Source: Chloracidobacterium sp.
Lineage (GTDB): Bacteria > Acidobacteriota > Blastocatellia > Pyrinomonadales > Pyrinomonadaceae
DNA length: 64,000 nt
Reading direction: 5' to 3'
NCBI GenBank assembly: GCA_016716305.1
Contig: JADJWP010000002.1
Coordinates: forward strand, 1,672,501 to 1,736,500
A program made the position numbers and the translations under genes. Position 1 is the first letter of the stretch. Each line of letters starts with the position of its first letter. Under the pieces are notes generated by a model. It ran no database searches. It saw only the letters and a program-made list of their open reading frames with translations, and had not been told where the DNA came from. Below, piece after piece: positions 1-8,438 of the stretch.

Positions 1-3000
1 GCAAGGCCAACCAAGGCTCGTTCCGCTTCAATTTGCCGGAACGCAACGTCTGGCATAACTATGAGTGCGTCGCTGTCTAGACCGTCGAATGCGATGTTCT
101 GGCCCGCCTGTAGATTGCGGAAACGTCCATTGTTTTCGTCATAACCATCGGCGTAGGCAAATGTGTCGGTGGTCCAACTGAGCGACGCTACGCCGTTCTT
201 TATGGAATCAAAAAGCACCGCCTGATCTACAAGTCGAGGAAGATAGATATAACGTGGGAAGTGGTCAGCTAACTGGCGAATTGATGCACGATCTTCCTGC
301 CAAAGCGGAACCCTGTCCAGTTCCATTCGCAAACGTGTTGGGGCGAAGCCAGTGATTAAAAGTTCATCGCTTCGGAGTTTTTTGCTTGCCCGGACGGCCA
401 GACCATCTTGTCCCGAAAGTTTGATCGCTTGTAGCTCAACACTTGCCTGCGGGTTCCCCTGAACCGGCACGATCAGCCAATAGAAAGTTTCCGGTATACG
501 GGCGTTGACGGTGCTTTCGGCTGCAGTCCGTTGATTTATAGCCTGCTTTACCTGATTCGGTGCAAGGTCGAGAGACGTCTGGTCGGCTATTATCGAATCC
601 CATGCAAGAAAATTCCGAACTGCTTCTTCAAGATCCTGGAGCCTGGCCTTATCGGCGGCAAGGAAGACGAGCGTATTTCGATATATTCGAGGGGCATTTC
701 CTCGATACTCAAGAATAGCTCGGGCAGCAGAGATTGCCGTGTTCGCCGGGTCCTTCGCATTAGTAAAAGATTGGTCGGGCGTGAGAATGACAAGTCGTAC
801 ATCTGTGTCGTCCGGGACATCCTGGCCGGAGGCCGGGAACGGGTGTACTCTGCGAAAATCGCCCTTCTCATTCAGGTTCTTGATGAGACGGCCTCGCAGT
901 TCTTCGGTCACCTTTTCGGATTCACGTTTGAGCTGCTCTCGGCGATCCTCCGCGAGCTTTGAAACGGTAGGTTGGGTCGAGTACCAATACCGTGTACCGT
1001 CCTGATAGAGATAAGTCGCAGATGATGATAGCCGACGAAGAGCGTCACCAAATACCGGCGAGGATTCTCCGGGGGTAACACATCCCAACTTCACCCGGCG
1101 TTCGTCAAGTCCCTGATGAGCTACGCCTGATGTCGGCGCGGAACCGAGGTAAATGGTCCGAGCTACGCGGCGAGCGGCATGAACCTTGCCGAGGTTTGGC
1201 AGATCGCTATCAATCTTGAGCGGCAGGGAGTTGGGGCCGTCTACGTCCTTTTCAATTATTGGCACCCAATTGTCAGAGAGGTAACGCGTCAATTCAAACT
1301 GGATTCGCTGATCGTCGATGGGAATCGTCGAGGGCATTATCAGCGGGCTATGATCGCCCTTTTCCCAAAGACTATGAATTACTGCTGCCATCAGCCTCAA
1401 TACTCCACGGGTCCGTTGAAACTTGACCAATGTTGACCAGTCGCTATATAGCCGATCAAATATTTCCGGGTGTATCGGGTAAGCGGCCTTTATCCTTTTT
1501 TCATAGTCTGATTCGGAGCACTCCGCGGGAAACTCTTGCTGTTGTGAACGATAAAGATCTGAGAAAGCTCGAGCTGTCACGTCCCGGTTCTTGTATTGAT
1601 CCGCCGCCAGTGGCTCAAATAGCCGACGTCGGACGATCTCAAATCCTTCTTCCGCCGTCGCCGGACGCCAAGAGGATTCGATGCGGCCGACAACGTTCCG
1701 CAGTCGGTCGAGTGCCGCACGACCGCGAATGCCGCCGACCTCGACATCATCGGCCTGGGCGTGCGGAGAACCCGAAGTGTCCGAAGCGGGAAGAGAGATC
1801 ACAAGAAGGCAGTTCCCTGCCAATTTCGCTGATTCCGTCAGTGCCTGAGCGAAGGTGAACTGCGTTTCAAAGCCGCCGCCCGGCAGATCGCTTTGGTCAT
1901 GAAGCTGGCGTGCATATGCCACCCATTCATCTATAAGGATCAGTGAAGGCCCGTTCTCTTTTAACAGCTCGCGAAGCACATCGCCGGGGCTGGTTGCATT
2001 ACGATCGTCCTCAGCAATTCGGTCGAACGCCTTTTTACCGCCCAGTTGCCACGCCAATTCCCCCCAAAGCGTTCGGACTACTGTGCCATCCTCTTTTGTA
2101 ACTGGATTACCCGGCGATATTCGGTTGCCAACCAGCACAACCCTTCGTGCCGCGGGAAGCGAACTGACGCCTGCTGCGGTGACCAAGCTATCGACCCCGG
2201 GAAGATCGGCGGGGTTTACTCCCGAGAAAAGATGATACAAGGCGAGCATCGAGTGCGTCTTGCCGCCGCCAAAATTCGTTTGCAACTGAAGTACCGGGTC
2301 GCCGCCCGTGCCTGCGAGTCGTTGCATGGCGCCGGTCAGCAGTTGACCCAAGCTTTCTGTGAGATATGTCCGGCGAAAAAACTCAACCGGGTCCTTGTAT
2401 TCGTTGGAGCCCTCACCTAAATGAACCTGCCAAAGGTCGGCAGCAAACTCGGCCTGCTGGTACTGGCCGCTGGCGACATCTTTATGTGGTGTTACGACCT
2501 CACGCCAGGGCTTCACAACTCCAGACGCAGAAGCCTCGACCAATGAGCCGCCTGCTTTTCGCTTTTCACCTCGAACCTGTTCGTCAAAGCGGAGCCGGAG
2601 CAGCTCCATTTTCATTTTCTCAACGTCATCCGCTTGGGCGGCAGAAACCGCTGACAACAGTCGGCCGGCCGAGTCCAATACCCGATATGCATCATCGCTC
2701 GAAAATGTCCGTTGATGAGCCCAGGCATTGCGGTGATTCCGCAATTCAGAAACCAGACTGCGCTCCGAATGCCCGAGCGTGTATCTGAAGATTGAGTTCC
2801 AGGTATCCCACATCATTCTGAGAAGGCCCGACACGTCCCACTCCGATGGCGGCTTGTTACCGAGATTCTGATCCTCTGTAAATGGTGCGAGTATCTCCGC
2901 CGTCACGCGGCCCTGCTCGATCGAGGACTGTACCTCGCGGTCCACATATGGCCCGAGACCGGCCTTTAGCAGTTCCATCACTTTTCCTACTCGTTCGTGG

Positions 3001-3014
3001 TTCGTTATTGCCAT
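1..3014 (-). CDS. Swt1-HEPN / DUF499 AAA-type ATPase, anti-phage system (3' end outside window)
   Basis: The frame is open without a stop for about 1004 codons and runs off the left edge. The start MAITNHERVGKVMELLKAGL and the following ~120 residues match the Swt1-type HEPN domain of DUF499 proteins. A Walker A motif (NFGGGKTHSM, residues about 245-254) and Walker B (LILIDEW, about 357-363) show a P-loop ATPase. DUF499 proteins are large ATPases that accompany DUF1156 methyltransferases in phage-defence loci; this one would energise or coordinate the restriction complex in the cytoplasm. HEPN domains are often RNases, but I could not pick out an RxxxxH motif with confidence. The ATG lies 5 bases after the stop of the upstream 236-residue gene, so it is the last visible gene of the operon. 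Confidence 0.85.
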   Translation of the reverse strand, partial: MAITNHERVGKVMELLKAGLGPYVDREVQSSIEQGRVTAEILAPFTEDQNLGNKPPSEWDVSGLLRMMWDTWNSIFRYTLGHSERSLVSELRNHRNAWAHQRTFSSDDAYRVLDSAGRLLSAVSAAQADDVEKMKMELLRLRFDEQVRGEKRKAGGSLVEASASGVVKPWREVVTPHKDVASGQYQQAEFAADLWQVHLGEGSNEYKDPVEFFRRTYLTESLGQLLTGAMQRLAGTGGDPVLQLQTNFGGGKTHSMLALYHLFSGVNPADLPGVDSLVTAAGVSSLPAARRVVLVGNRISPGNPVTKEDGTVVRTLWGELAWQLGGKKAFDRIAEDDRNATSPGDVLRELLKENGPSLILIDEWVAYARQLHDQSDLPGGGFETQFTFAQALTESAKLAGNCLLVISLPASDTSGSPHAQADDVEVGGIRGRAALDRLRNVVGRIESSWRPATAEEGFEIVRRRLFEPLAADQYKNRDVTARAFSDLYRSQQQEFPAECSESDYEKRIKAAYPIHPEIFDRLYSDWSTLVKFQRTRGVLRLMAAVIHSLWEKGDHSPLIMPSTIPIDDQRIQFELTRYLSDNWVPIIEKDVDGPNSLPLKIDSDLPNLGKVHAARRVARTIYLGSAPTSGVAHQGLDERRVKLGCVTPGESSPVFGDALRRLSSSATYLYQDGTRYWYSTQPTVSKLAEDRREQLKRESEKVTEELRGRLIKNLNEKGDFRRVHPFPASGQDVPDDTDVRLVILTPDQSFTNAKDPANTAISAARAILEYRGNAPRIYRNTLVFLAADKARLQDLEEAVRNFLAWDSIIADQTSLDLAPNQVKQAINQRTAAESTVNARIPETFYWLIVPVQGNPQASVELQAIKLSGQDGLAVRASKKLRSDELLITGFAPTRLRMELDRVPLWQEDRASIRQLADHFPRYIYLPRLVDQAVLFDSIKNGVASLSWTTDTFAYADGYDENNGRFRNLQAGQNIAFDGLDSDALIVMPDVAFRQIEAERALVGL

Positions 3015-3019
3015 TGCTG

Positions 3020-3730
3020 TTAAAGCTCCAGATCCTTGATCGAAAAGCGTGTGGGAGCTTCGAGAAGGCTCTTGATCCTCACTTTAAGTGCTTGCATTTC
3101 GACGTTCGGATAAATGAATTCGTTCAGGTATTCTTCGATCTCATCGGGGTTGTAATTCAATACGACCATCGCACAAAGCCCGTAGTAACAGATGTTCTCT
3201 TTGGCCGCAGGCAACAACTCGAAGAGGTTCGTTTCCATGATCCAATCCGGGATCGGTTCGAGAAGTTGTTTGTTATCATCTTCAGCGGCGACGGTCCATG
3301 TGTCGCAGATCAGGTCACTTCTTATCTTCGACGAAAATGGAACCAATTCGATACCGTTGTACAGAACGACGCGGCTCACACGGGTTCCGTTTCGTTCGCG
3401 AAGATTGTAAGCAATATCGAGGACCAACTTCTCAGGGGATTTGAATCTGAAGCCGTTTCCCAAAACATCTAGCAAGTAGGTCAGAGTATGCCGATCCTCT
3501 GCGTTGTGCCACGGTTTCGGGTTGTGGTCGAATTCATACAAACCATACAGTATGCCCTCAAGTAACTGGCGTTCGTTTAGCTGGACACCTTCCTTGTTTT
3601 CCAGTTTTTCGGCATCCTTGCCCGATATGAAGAACGGCAACATGCCCCGATAGCCCGGGACATAGAACCTTTGGGCGAGCGGTTCACCCGCCTGCTGCCA
3701 AACAATGCTGTACCGCTCCTTTTCCGGCAT
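3020..3730 (-). CDS. Uncharacterised 236-aa protein of the defence operon
   Basis: I do not recognise this family. It starts at an ATG 32 bases after the stop of the 129-residue gene and ends 5 bases before the DUF499 start, so it is tightly packed in the operon. The product is soluble, with no signal peptide or membrane segment. It opens with MPEKERYSIVWQQAGEPLAQ, has a mixed alpha/beta look in the middle and an acidic helical C-terminal part rich in aromatics and Asn. Related DUF499/DUF1156 loci often carry a DUF3780 gene in a comparable place. I do not see convincing DUF3780 similarity, so this may be a functional replacement or a specificity factor. Function is unknown. Confidence 0.7.
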   Translation of the reverse strand: MPEKERYSIVWQQAGEPLAQRFYVPGYRGMLPFFISGKDAEKLENKEGVQLNERQLLEGILYGLYEFDHNPKPWHNAEDRHTLTYLLDVLGNGFRFKSPEKLVLDIAYNLRERNGTRVSRVVLYNGIELVPFSSKIRSDLICDTWTVAAEDDNKQLLEPIPDWIMETNLFELLPAAKENICYYGLCAMVVLNYNPDEIEEYLNEFIYPNVEMQALKVRIKSLLEAPTRFSIKDLEL

Positions 3731-3762
3731 TCTGGCCTAGTAGCCCACACAAAAGGGGCTGA

Positions 3763-4152
3763 TCAATCCTCGCTTTGCGCAAGCTTTTCGAGCTCTCCGA
3801 TCGCGGCTTCGCTCTTGATCTTGCTGAATCCCCATGCAAAGTTGCCTTGTTCCTGTTTGAGATCGTGAAACCACTCCGCGTTCTTGTCTATCGGGATCAT
3901 CGGATCGAACTTTCGACCAGTCGTTCCGCTTATGCATGTCGCAAAGCCCTCATCTTCCCCCGAATCGATATGATCGATGAAGAACCAGGCACAGAGGAAA
4001 AACTTTCGCGGTTTGCCCTCTCCCGTCAGCAGCCAAACTCGGTCACCTATGACGTCGGAGACCCTTTTGTTGGTTAGAACAGTCAGTTCGGGATGCTCGC
4101 CGGCCGGGTAGCCCATCGCGTTTGGATTGTGGTAAACAACGAAGTCCTTCAT
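3763..4152 (-). CDS. Uncharacterised 129-aa protein, possible PUA/EVE-like fold
   Basis: The ATG overlaps the TGA of the DUF1156 methyltransferase as ATGA, so it is translationally coupled to it. The small soluble protein has a beta-rich N-terminal half containing VVYHNPNAMGYP and GDRVWLLTGEGKPRKFFLCA, then an acidic helical tail. The GDRVWLLTGEG stretch reminds me of PUA/EVE-like base-reading domains, where a GD-turn precedes a core strand. That is pattern similarity only. If it holds, the protein could read modified DNA or RNA bases next to the methyltransferase that makes them. Other functions, such as a structural subunit, are equally open. Confidence 0.7.
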   Translation of the reverse strand: MKDFVVYHNPNAMGYPAGEHPELTVLTNKRVSDVIGDRVWLLTGEGKPRKFFLCAWFFIDHIDSGEDEGFATCISGTTGRKFDPMIPIDKNAEWFHDLKQEQGNFAWGFSKIKSEAAIGELEKLAQSED

Positions 4153-6809
4153 TCTTGCTCAGTAAACTCGAAAGTCTGTACTGTGCCGCCCGTCGATGAT
4201 GTTTGTTGTTGCGCGAGCCGCATTATCTCCGGCCAGGATTGGACTAGGCCGTTATAGCTGAGCGCTTCGGCGGCGCGTTTCTTTCGTTCGCACATGGTGT
4301 AGAGCAGATAGCAGAGTTCACGGGCGGTTTCTGCTTTGGCTCCTAGTTTCGCAACGATTGCAGCGGCGGCGGTTTCGCCGTCATTTTCGAGGACGCGAAC
4401 GAGTTGATGCACCATATCCCAGACCGTCAGGCGGCCGTCGCTTTCGGGGGTCCAGTCTGCCTCAAGCTCGTCGGGCCGGAACAGACGAACCTTGCCAGCT
4501 CTTGCTTCGAGTATCGGGCTTGTGCGCGGATCGGCCATCTCGTTAACCGAAGTGTTCTTGGCTTTTGAGAGCGTTTCGGCACGACCGTATTCGCCTGCCT
4601 CGAAGCCAAACTCCTCGAACCATGCGAGTGCCCAGCGAGTGTCGCCGTCAAAATCGCCTTCCTGCTCCGCCAGCACCTCGTCGAGCGTCTGATTTATCAG
4701 CGCCAGAGCTTCGCGAACCGTTAGCGGCTTGCCCCCGGCATCCAAAACCTTTTCATACCTCGTATAAACCGCCATTCCCGGCCCGATCGCCGCCTGTGCG
4801 AGATCGACAGGAGCGATATTGCCGCGCTGAAGAAGCCTGAGAGATTCTGGAAGCTCGGATTTGAGAGCATCAACAAATTCACGACGGGTGACTCTTTGCG
4901 ATGCTTTATCTCGTGGCCGACATACAATTACTATGTAAGACCCTAACGCGTTGGCTCGATGTGCACGCATACGAGCTTCCCCAGTTCCTGAAATTGGCCA
5001 GGTGCCTGTAATTGCTAGATTTGCCCGAATGATTGCTTCCAGCATCGCTTCCCATCCTGTTGAAACCGTGCTTCCACTCGATTGCTCTTCCTGACGTTGG
5101 GCATAAACGACAACTAAAGGTAGTCCGGACCTATTTATCCCTGCTAGATTCTTAAAAGTTTCAGTAAATCCTTCAACGAAGTACGCGGCCGCGTTAGCCC
5201 TGCTGCCGTGACGCTTCGGTGAAGCAATCAATTCATTAAGTTTTGGCACTGCAATCGTTGAGAAAAATGCGGGTTGAATATCCTTCAATGCAATGCGAAT
5301 CCAGTAGTAGAAATATTCAGAAAGATCCGCATAGCCAATCGCTGCGAAGTAAGGAGGATCAGTAATAATCAAATACTCTCCTTTATGAGCTTTACCTGCG
5401 ACTCTTGCATCGGATTGATGGACTTCGGCCGCTGGCCCGCTCGGATCTATCAATTTGTAGGCTCGTAAAGCAGTCGTAACAATTTGGTTCCAGTCACCAA
5501 CACTTTTTGCAAAAGGGTTAGTCTCTGCAAAATCCCAGTTTAATTGGAGATCACCCCTTGCGAAGGCGGGCTCAGCCTTTGCGTTAGGGCCATTCCTAAC
5601 GTTCAGCCGAACCACTTCCGAGCTTGCTTGCGCAAGCTTTCCAAGACAGAGACCTAAAAATGATGCAATGTCACAGCCATATTGTAAGGATTCACCGTCA
5701 GACTCGACCCATTCCGGAACTCGCTGAATCGCTTGAGCAAAAGCCAATAACGTTTGTTGTTGTCGTGGCGTAAAAAGATCCTTCCATTTATGGAAACCGT
5801 AGTTTTGAACACTTATACCCAAGCCATCGCTGGGAATCTCTAAATCTGGGAGATTTGATGGCGATCGGACGTTTGCGCTAACCTCATTCTTCGTATCCGC
5901 AGGCCATTGCTTCCTACCATGTTTTCCATCCGAGGCGTAGGCGAGTAACATTCGACCGAGGTGGCCTTGGCGGGCCTGCTCACGAACATACTCATAGGTA
6001 ATTGGATCATTAGAAAAGATACACCTGTCTTTATTTGGCGAGGGCGGCGTGCGACCTTTTACAACTTCGAAATCAATCCGACCTGTCTCCTTATTCGGTG
6101 ACGGCTGCAAGTACTGGACTTCGCCGGACCGACGTGACAGCCACCACGACGTAACCAAAGGCGTTCGGAACCGGCCAAATGCGGGATTGGGAGAACGAAC
6201 AGTGTGAGCCCACCACCAATAGATGATTGGATCACCATTCGGTGCGACCGGAAACATGTGAGCAATCGAACCCTTTACAACCTCTCGAACTTTTTCGGCA
6301 TACTTTCGAATATCTGATTCAAAAGTCGCTAGTTGCATGGAACCGGCCGCACGGCTACGATTTCTTGCCGGAAGCACTGTAAGAGCTTTAGAAATCATGA
6401 GTGGAATTGGATTTAAGTCCGAGCCCTCGCTACGCAACCCGAGGCGTTGAGCCTCGACGAGCGTTGACCCACCACCGCAAAAAGGATCAAGCACCCAGAG
6501 TGGTTGACCATCCAACTGTTTCTTAATTAAATCTCTTGCTTCAGCAAGAACTCGGTCCGCAGGGTGCTCTGGTCCACTTGAAACCAGGTCGGAGATAACT
6601 TTAAGGAGATGCTCTCGAGATGAGTCCTCTCCTGGGTCGTCAATTATCGAGGAAAAGATGATGGCCCTGAGTGCGGGCAGAGGCATCGGCGCGAACCACT
6701 TATGTATGTTGCGAATATGTCCTGTCTTTCGGTCCTTGTCCGACTTGCAGGCATTATTTATCGCCTGTAACGGCAGAGCTACTTCGATAAGTTTTTTTGA
6801 AAACGTCAT
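4149..6809 (-). CDS. DUF1156 DNA methyltransferase (full length, mosaic gene)
   Basis: SAM-dependent DNA methyltransferase of the DUF1156 family, expected to mark host DNA for the defence system. The N-terminus reads [20 protein letters not shown], the standard DUF1156 opening. SAM-binding motif I is DPFCGGGSTLVEAQRLGL (about residue 110) and the catalytic motif is TDPPYFAAIGYADLSEYF (about 480), an N6-adenine/N4-cytosine type DPPY. I chose the ATG at 6809 because it aligns with the start of the upstream paralogue; an in-frame TTG at 6836 would add nine residues. Base composition is uneven: lines at 5281-5400 are 40-42% GC by hand count, those at 4561-4680 are 57-65%. The last ~240 residues therefore appear to have a different origin from the catalytic part. 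Confidence 0.88.
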   Translation of the reverse strand: MTFSKKLIEVALPLQAINNACKSDKDRKTGHIRNIHKWFAPMPLPALRAIIFSSIIDDPGEDSSREHLLKVISDLVSSGPEHPADRVLAEARDLIKKQLDGQPLWVLDPFCGGGSTLVEAQRLGLRSEGSDLNPIPLMISKALTVLPARNRSRAAGSMQLATFESDIRKYAEKVREVVKGSIAHMFPVAPNGDPIIYWWWAHTVRSPNPAFGRFRTPLVTSWWLSRRSGEVQYLQPSPNKETGRIDFEVVKGRTPPSPNKDRCIFSNDPITYEYVREQARQGHLGRMLLAYASDGKHGRKQWPADTKNEVSANVRSPSNLPDLEIPSDGLGISVQNYGFHKWKDLFTPRQQQTLLAFAQAIQRVPEWVESDGESLQYGCDIASFLGLCLGKLAQASSEVVRLNVRNGPNAKAEPAFARGDLQLNWDFAETNPFAKSVGDWNQIVTTALRAYKLIDPSGPAAEVHQSDARVAGKAHKGEYLIITDPPYFAAIGYADLSEYFYYWIRIALKDIQPAFFSTIAVPKLNELIASPKRHGSRANAAAYFVEGFTETFKNLAGINRSGLPLVVVYAQRQEEQSSGSTVSTGWEAMLEAIIRANLAITGTWPISGTGEARMRAHRANALGSYIVIVCRPRDKASQRVTRREFVDALKSELPESLRLLQRGNIAPVDLAQAAIGPGMAVYTRYEKVLDAGGKPLTVREALALINQTLDEVLAEQEGDFDGDTRWALAWFEEFGFEAGEYGRAETLSKAKNTSVNEMADPRTSPILEARAGKVRLFRPDELEADWTPESDGRLTVWDMVHQLVRVLENDGETAAAAIVAKLGAKAETARELCYLLYTMCERKKRAAEALSYNGLVQSWPEIMRLAQQQTSSTGGTVQTFEFTEQE

Positions 6810-6865
6810 ATTTAAGCATACTGAGCGAACAAACAAATGGCATATTCGCGAACGGAGATTGATTT

Positions 6866-7555
6866 CTACTTAGGATTTGCAGACGGCATTTCGGCGAATT
6901 TCGGCGGAATCTTATTGATCAGGACCGCCACAGGGTTGAGGTCCGAAGCACATGCCTCAAGCCCCAGCCGCTGGGCCTCAAGCGGCAACGCCCCGCCGCC
7001 CGCAAACGGATCGTGAAATGCCGGTCGCTTGTTTCGGTCAAAAAGCTCCTTCGCCCGCGGATGGTCGGCATTATCCGCACACGTCCGCCGCCAGCTCTGC
7101 CATATCTCCGCACGTGCCTTATCAAGCACCGTCTCATTCGTAGTGTTCTCCCAAAGAACAAGCTCCTCGATGATCTTGAACAACCTATCCCGTTCCTGCT
7201 CCGCAATAATGTCGTCCAGCGTCGGCTCCGGCCCGGGGTCAGGTGACTCGATCCCCGGTTCGTCCGCCTTCCTTTTTACTTCAGTTGCAGTAACCCAAAC
7301 AGCATGACGATCCCTGAGAACACGCTCCGCTTTTTTGCGCAGCTTGTCATCCATCTTCAGCGTATCGACATACTCCGAAGGATCATCCACCATCTGCGAA
7401 AAAATAACCGCCCTCGCCGCCGCCAACGGTCGCCGAGCCCACCACAAATGCAGAGTGCTAGGATGCCCATGCCGAATCGACTTCTCCCGAGCCGACGCCT
7501 TCTTTATAGCGTCAAGCGGCAATGCTACTTCGATAAGTTTCTTTCTTAATTTCAT
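6866..7555 (-). pseudogene. Truncated DUF1156 methyltransferase (N-terminal 229 residues only)
   Basis: This has the same family start as the next gene ([20 protein letters not shown]) and a normal DUF1156 N-terminal region: [19 protein letters not shown], then motif I as [18 protein letters not shown] and [11 protein letters not shown]. It stops about 20 residues later at PSANPK, before any DPPY motif. It cannot methylate alone, because the target-recognition and catalytic parts are missing. Its ATG overlaps the TAA of the 175-residue gene (TAATG), so it is still in the operon. GC is about 60% in 7021-7080, like the distal end of the next gene and unlike that gene's AT-richer start. I read it as the 5' stump of the original methyltransferase gene, left when a second DUF1156 segment recombined in. 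A retained SAM-binding role is possible but unproven. Confidence 0.75.
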
Positions 7556-8082
7556 TATTGTTCCCGCAATGCCTCGAGCCGACGACGGTCGATCCCGTAT
7601 TCAACGCGTTCCAGGTCCCGCCAAGAAAGCACGAAATCCGGCCGGTCTAGATCTGCCCTCAGAACCTCGGCCGCTCGCTCATCCATTAGCTTCAATAGAT
7701 CACTGCCCCAAAGCCGTGTCAGCAACCGATATTGCGTCTCCATCCGCTCCTGATAGTGCAGCGCCAATCCGAGGTAACCAAGGAAATCGGGAAAGCGGCA
7801 GGTGGCCGCGATGCTGGCAATATTAGCAGATGCACAGATCAGATAAAGCGGCTCGCGATGGAAGAAAGCCCTCCGATCGCGCAGACTTTCGGTAAGCCGC
7901 GGATCGGAACTGCGGATCACATCCGGCGGAACCCACTTTTCGCTTTCCGGGTGGATGCGGCGAGAGATCTGCACCAGTCCCATGCGGAAATCCTCATGGC
8001 CGCAGGTCGTGCAAACGAGATTCCAGCACCATTCTTTCTCACTGGCAACCTTACACAACGCCTCAAATGCATTTTCGGGCAT
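7555..8082 (-). CDS. Uncharacterised 175-aa protein with N-terminal CxxC
   Basis: Soluble, mostly helical protein of unknown function. Near residues 19-34 it has [17 protein letters not shown], a CxxC plus His that could hold one zinc or be half of a zinc knuckle. The rest is rich in Arg, Leu and Glu, with a segment [25 protein letters not shown] that should be helical. It starts 22 bases after the 94-residue gene and shares one base with the truncated methyltransferase downstream. Its position between the GmrSD-like gene and the methyltransferases suggests a small accessory or adaptor subunit of the same system. I know no characterised homologue. Confidence 0.7.
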   Translation of the reverse strand: MPENAFEALCKVASEKEWCWNLVCTTCGHEDFRMGLVQISRRIHPESEKWVPPDVIRSSDPRLTESLRDRRAFFHREPLYLICASANIASIAATCRFPDFLGYLGLALHYQERMETQYRLLTRLWGSDLLKLMDERAAEVLRADLDRPDFVLSWRDLERVEYGIDRRRLEALREQ

Positions 8083-8104
8083 AGCTTCTGAAGTCCTCGC
8101 GAAA

Positions 8105-8389
8105 CTAAAGGGTCGTAACGATCAAAGGATGCTCTTTGGTCGAAGCCAAAGCTGTTTCCCTTAATTCCGCATCGTCACGAAAGTACCACGAACCGTTCGG
8201 GTGCTGAAGGCTCAAACGGCGGCTCACATTGCCCTGCGGTGTCGGCCGGGGGTTCATCAAGATCCGACGCGGACTCGACTCTCCTTCCACCCGGGCCCAC
8301 CCCACCAGCGGCTCAATGCCCCGGTACGGTTCCTGGTCCGGCTTGTGCAACCGAAACGAATATTTGATTCCGTTGACTTCTAAGACCAT
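8105..8389 (-). CDS. Uncharacterised 94-aa protein of the defence operon
   Basis: Small soluble protein beginning MVLEVNGIKYSFRLHKPDQE. The pattern looks all-beta, with alternating hydrophobic residues through VNGIKYSF, GWARVEG and NGSWYF. There is no signal peptide, membrane segment or metal motif. It is co-directional, lies 49 bases after the DUF262 gene and 22 before the 175-residue gene, so it is very probably part of the operon. Function is unknown; a small beta-barrel accessory protein is a reasonable guess but only a guess. Confidence 0.6.
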   Translation of the reverse strand: MVLEVNGIKYSFRLHKPDQEPYRGIEPLVGWARVEGESSPRRILMNPRPTPQGNVSRRLSLQHPNGSWYFRDDAELRETALASTKEHPLIVTTL

Positions 8390-8438
8390 TTCCCCAATGC
8401 TTCGCGTTCAAATATGAAAACCCACCGCTCCCATCGGC

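Noticed and set aside
531..2788. Several plus-strand frames over the DUF499 region
   Set aside because: The minus strand is open throughout with Walker motifs and family sequence; the plus frames are short and featureless.
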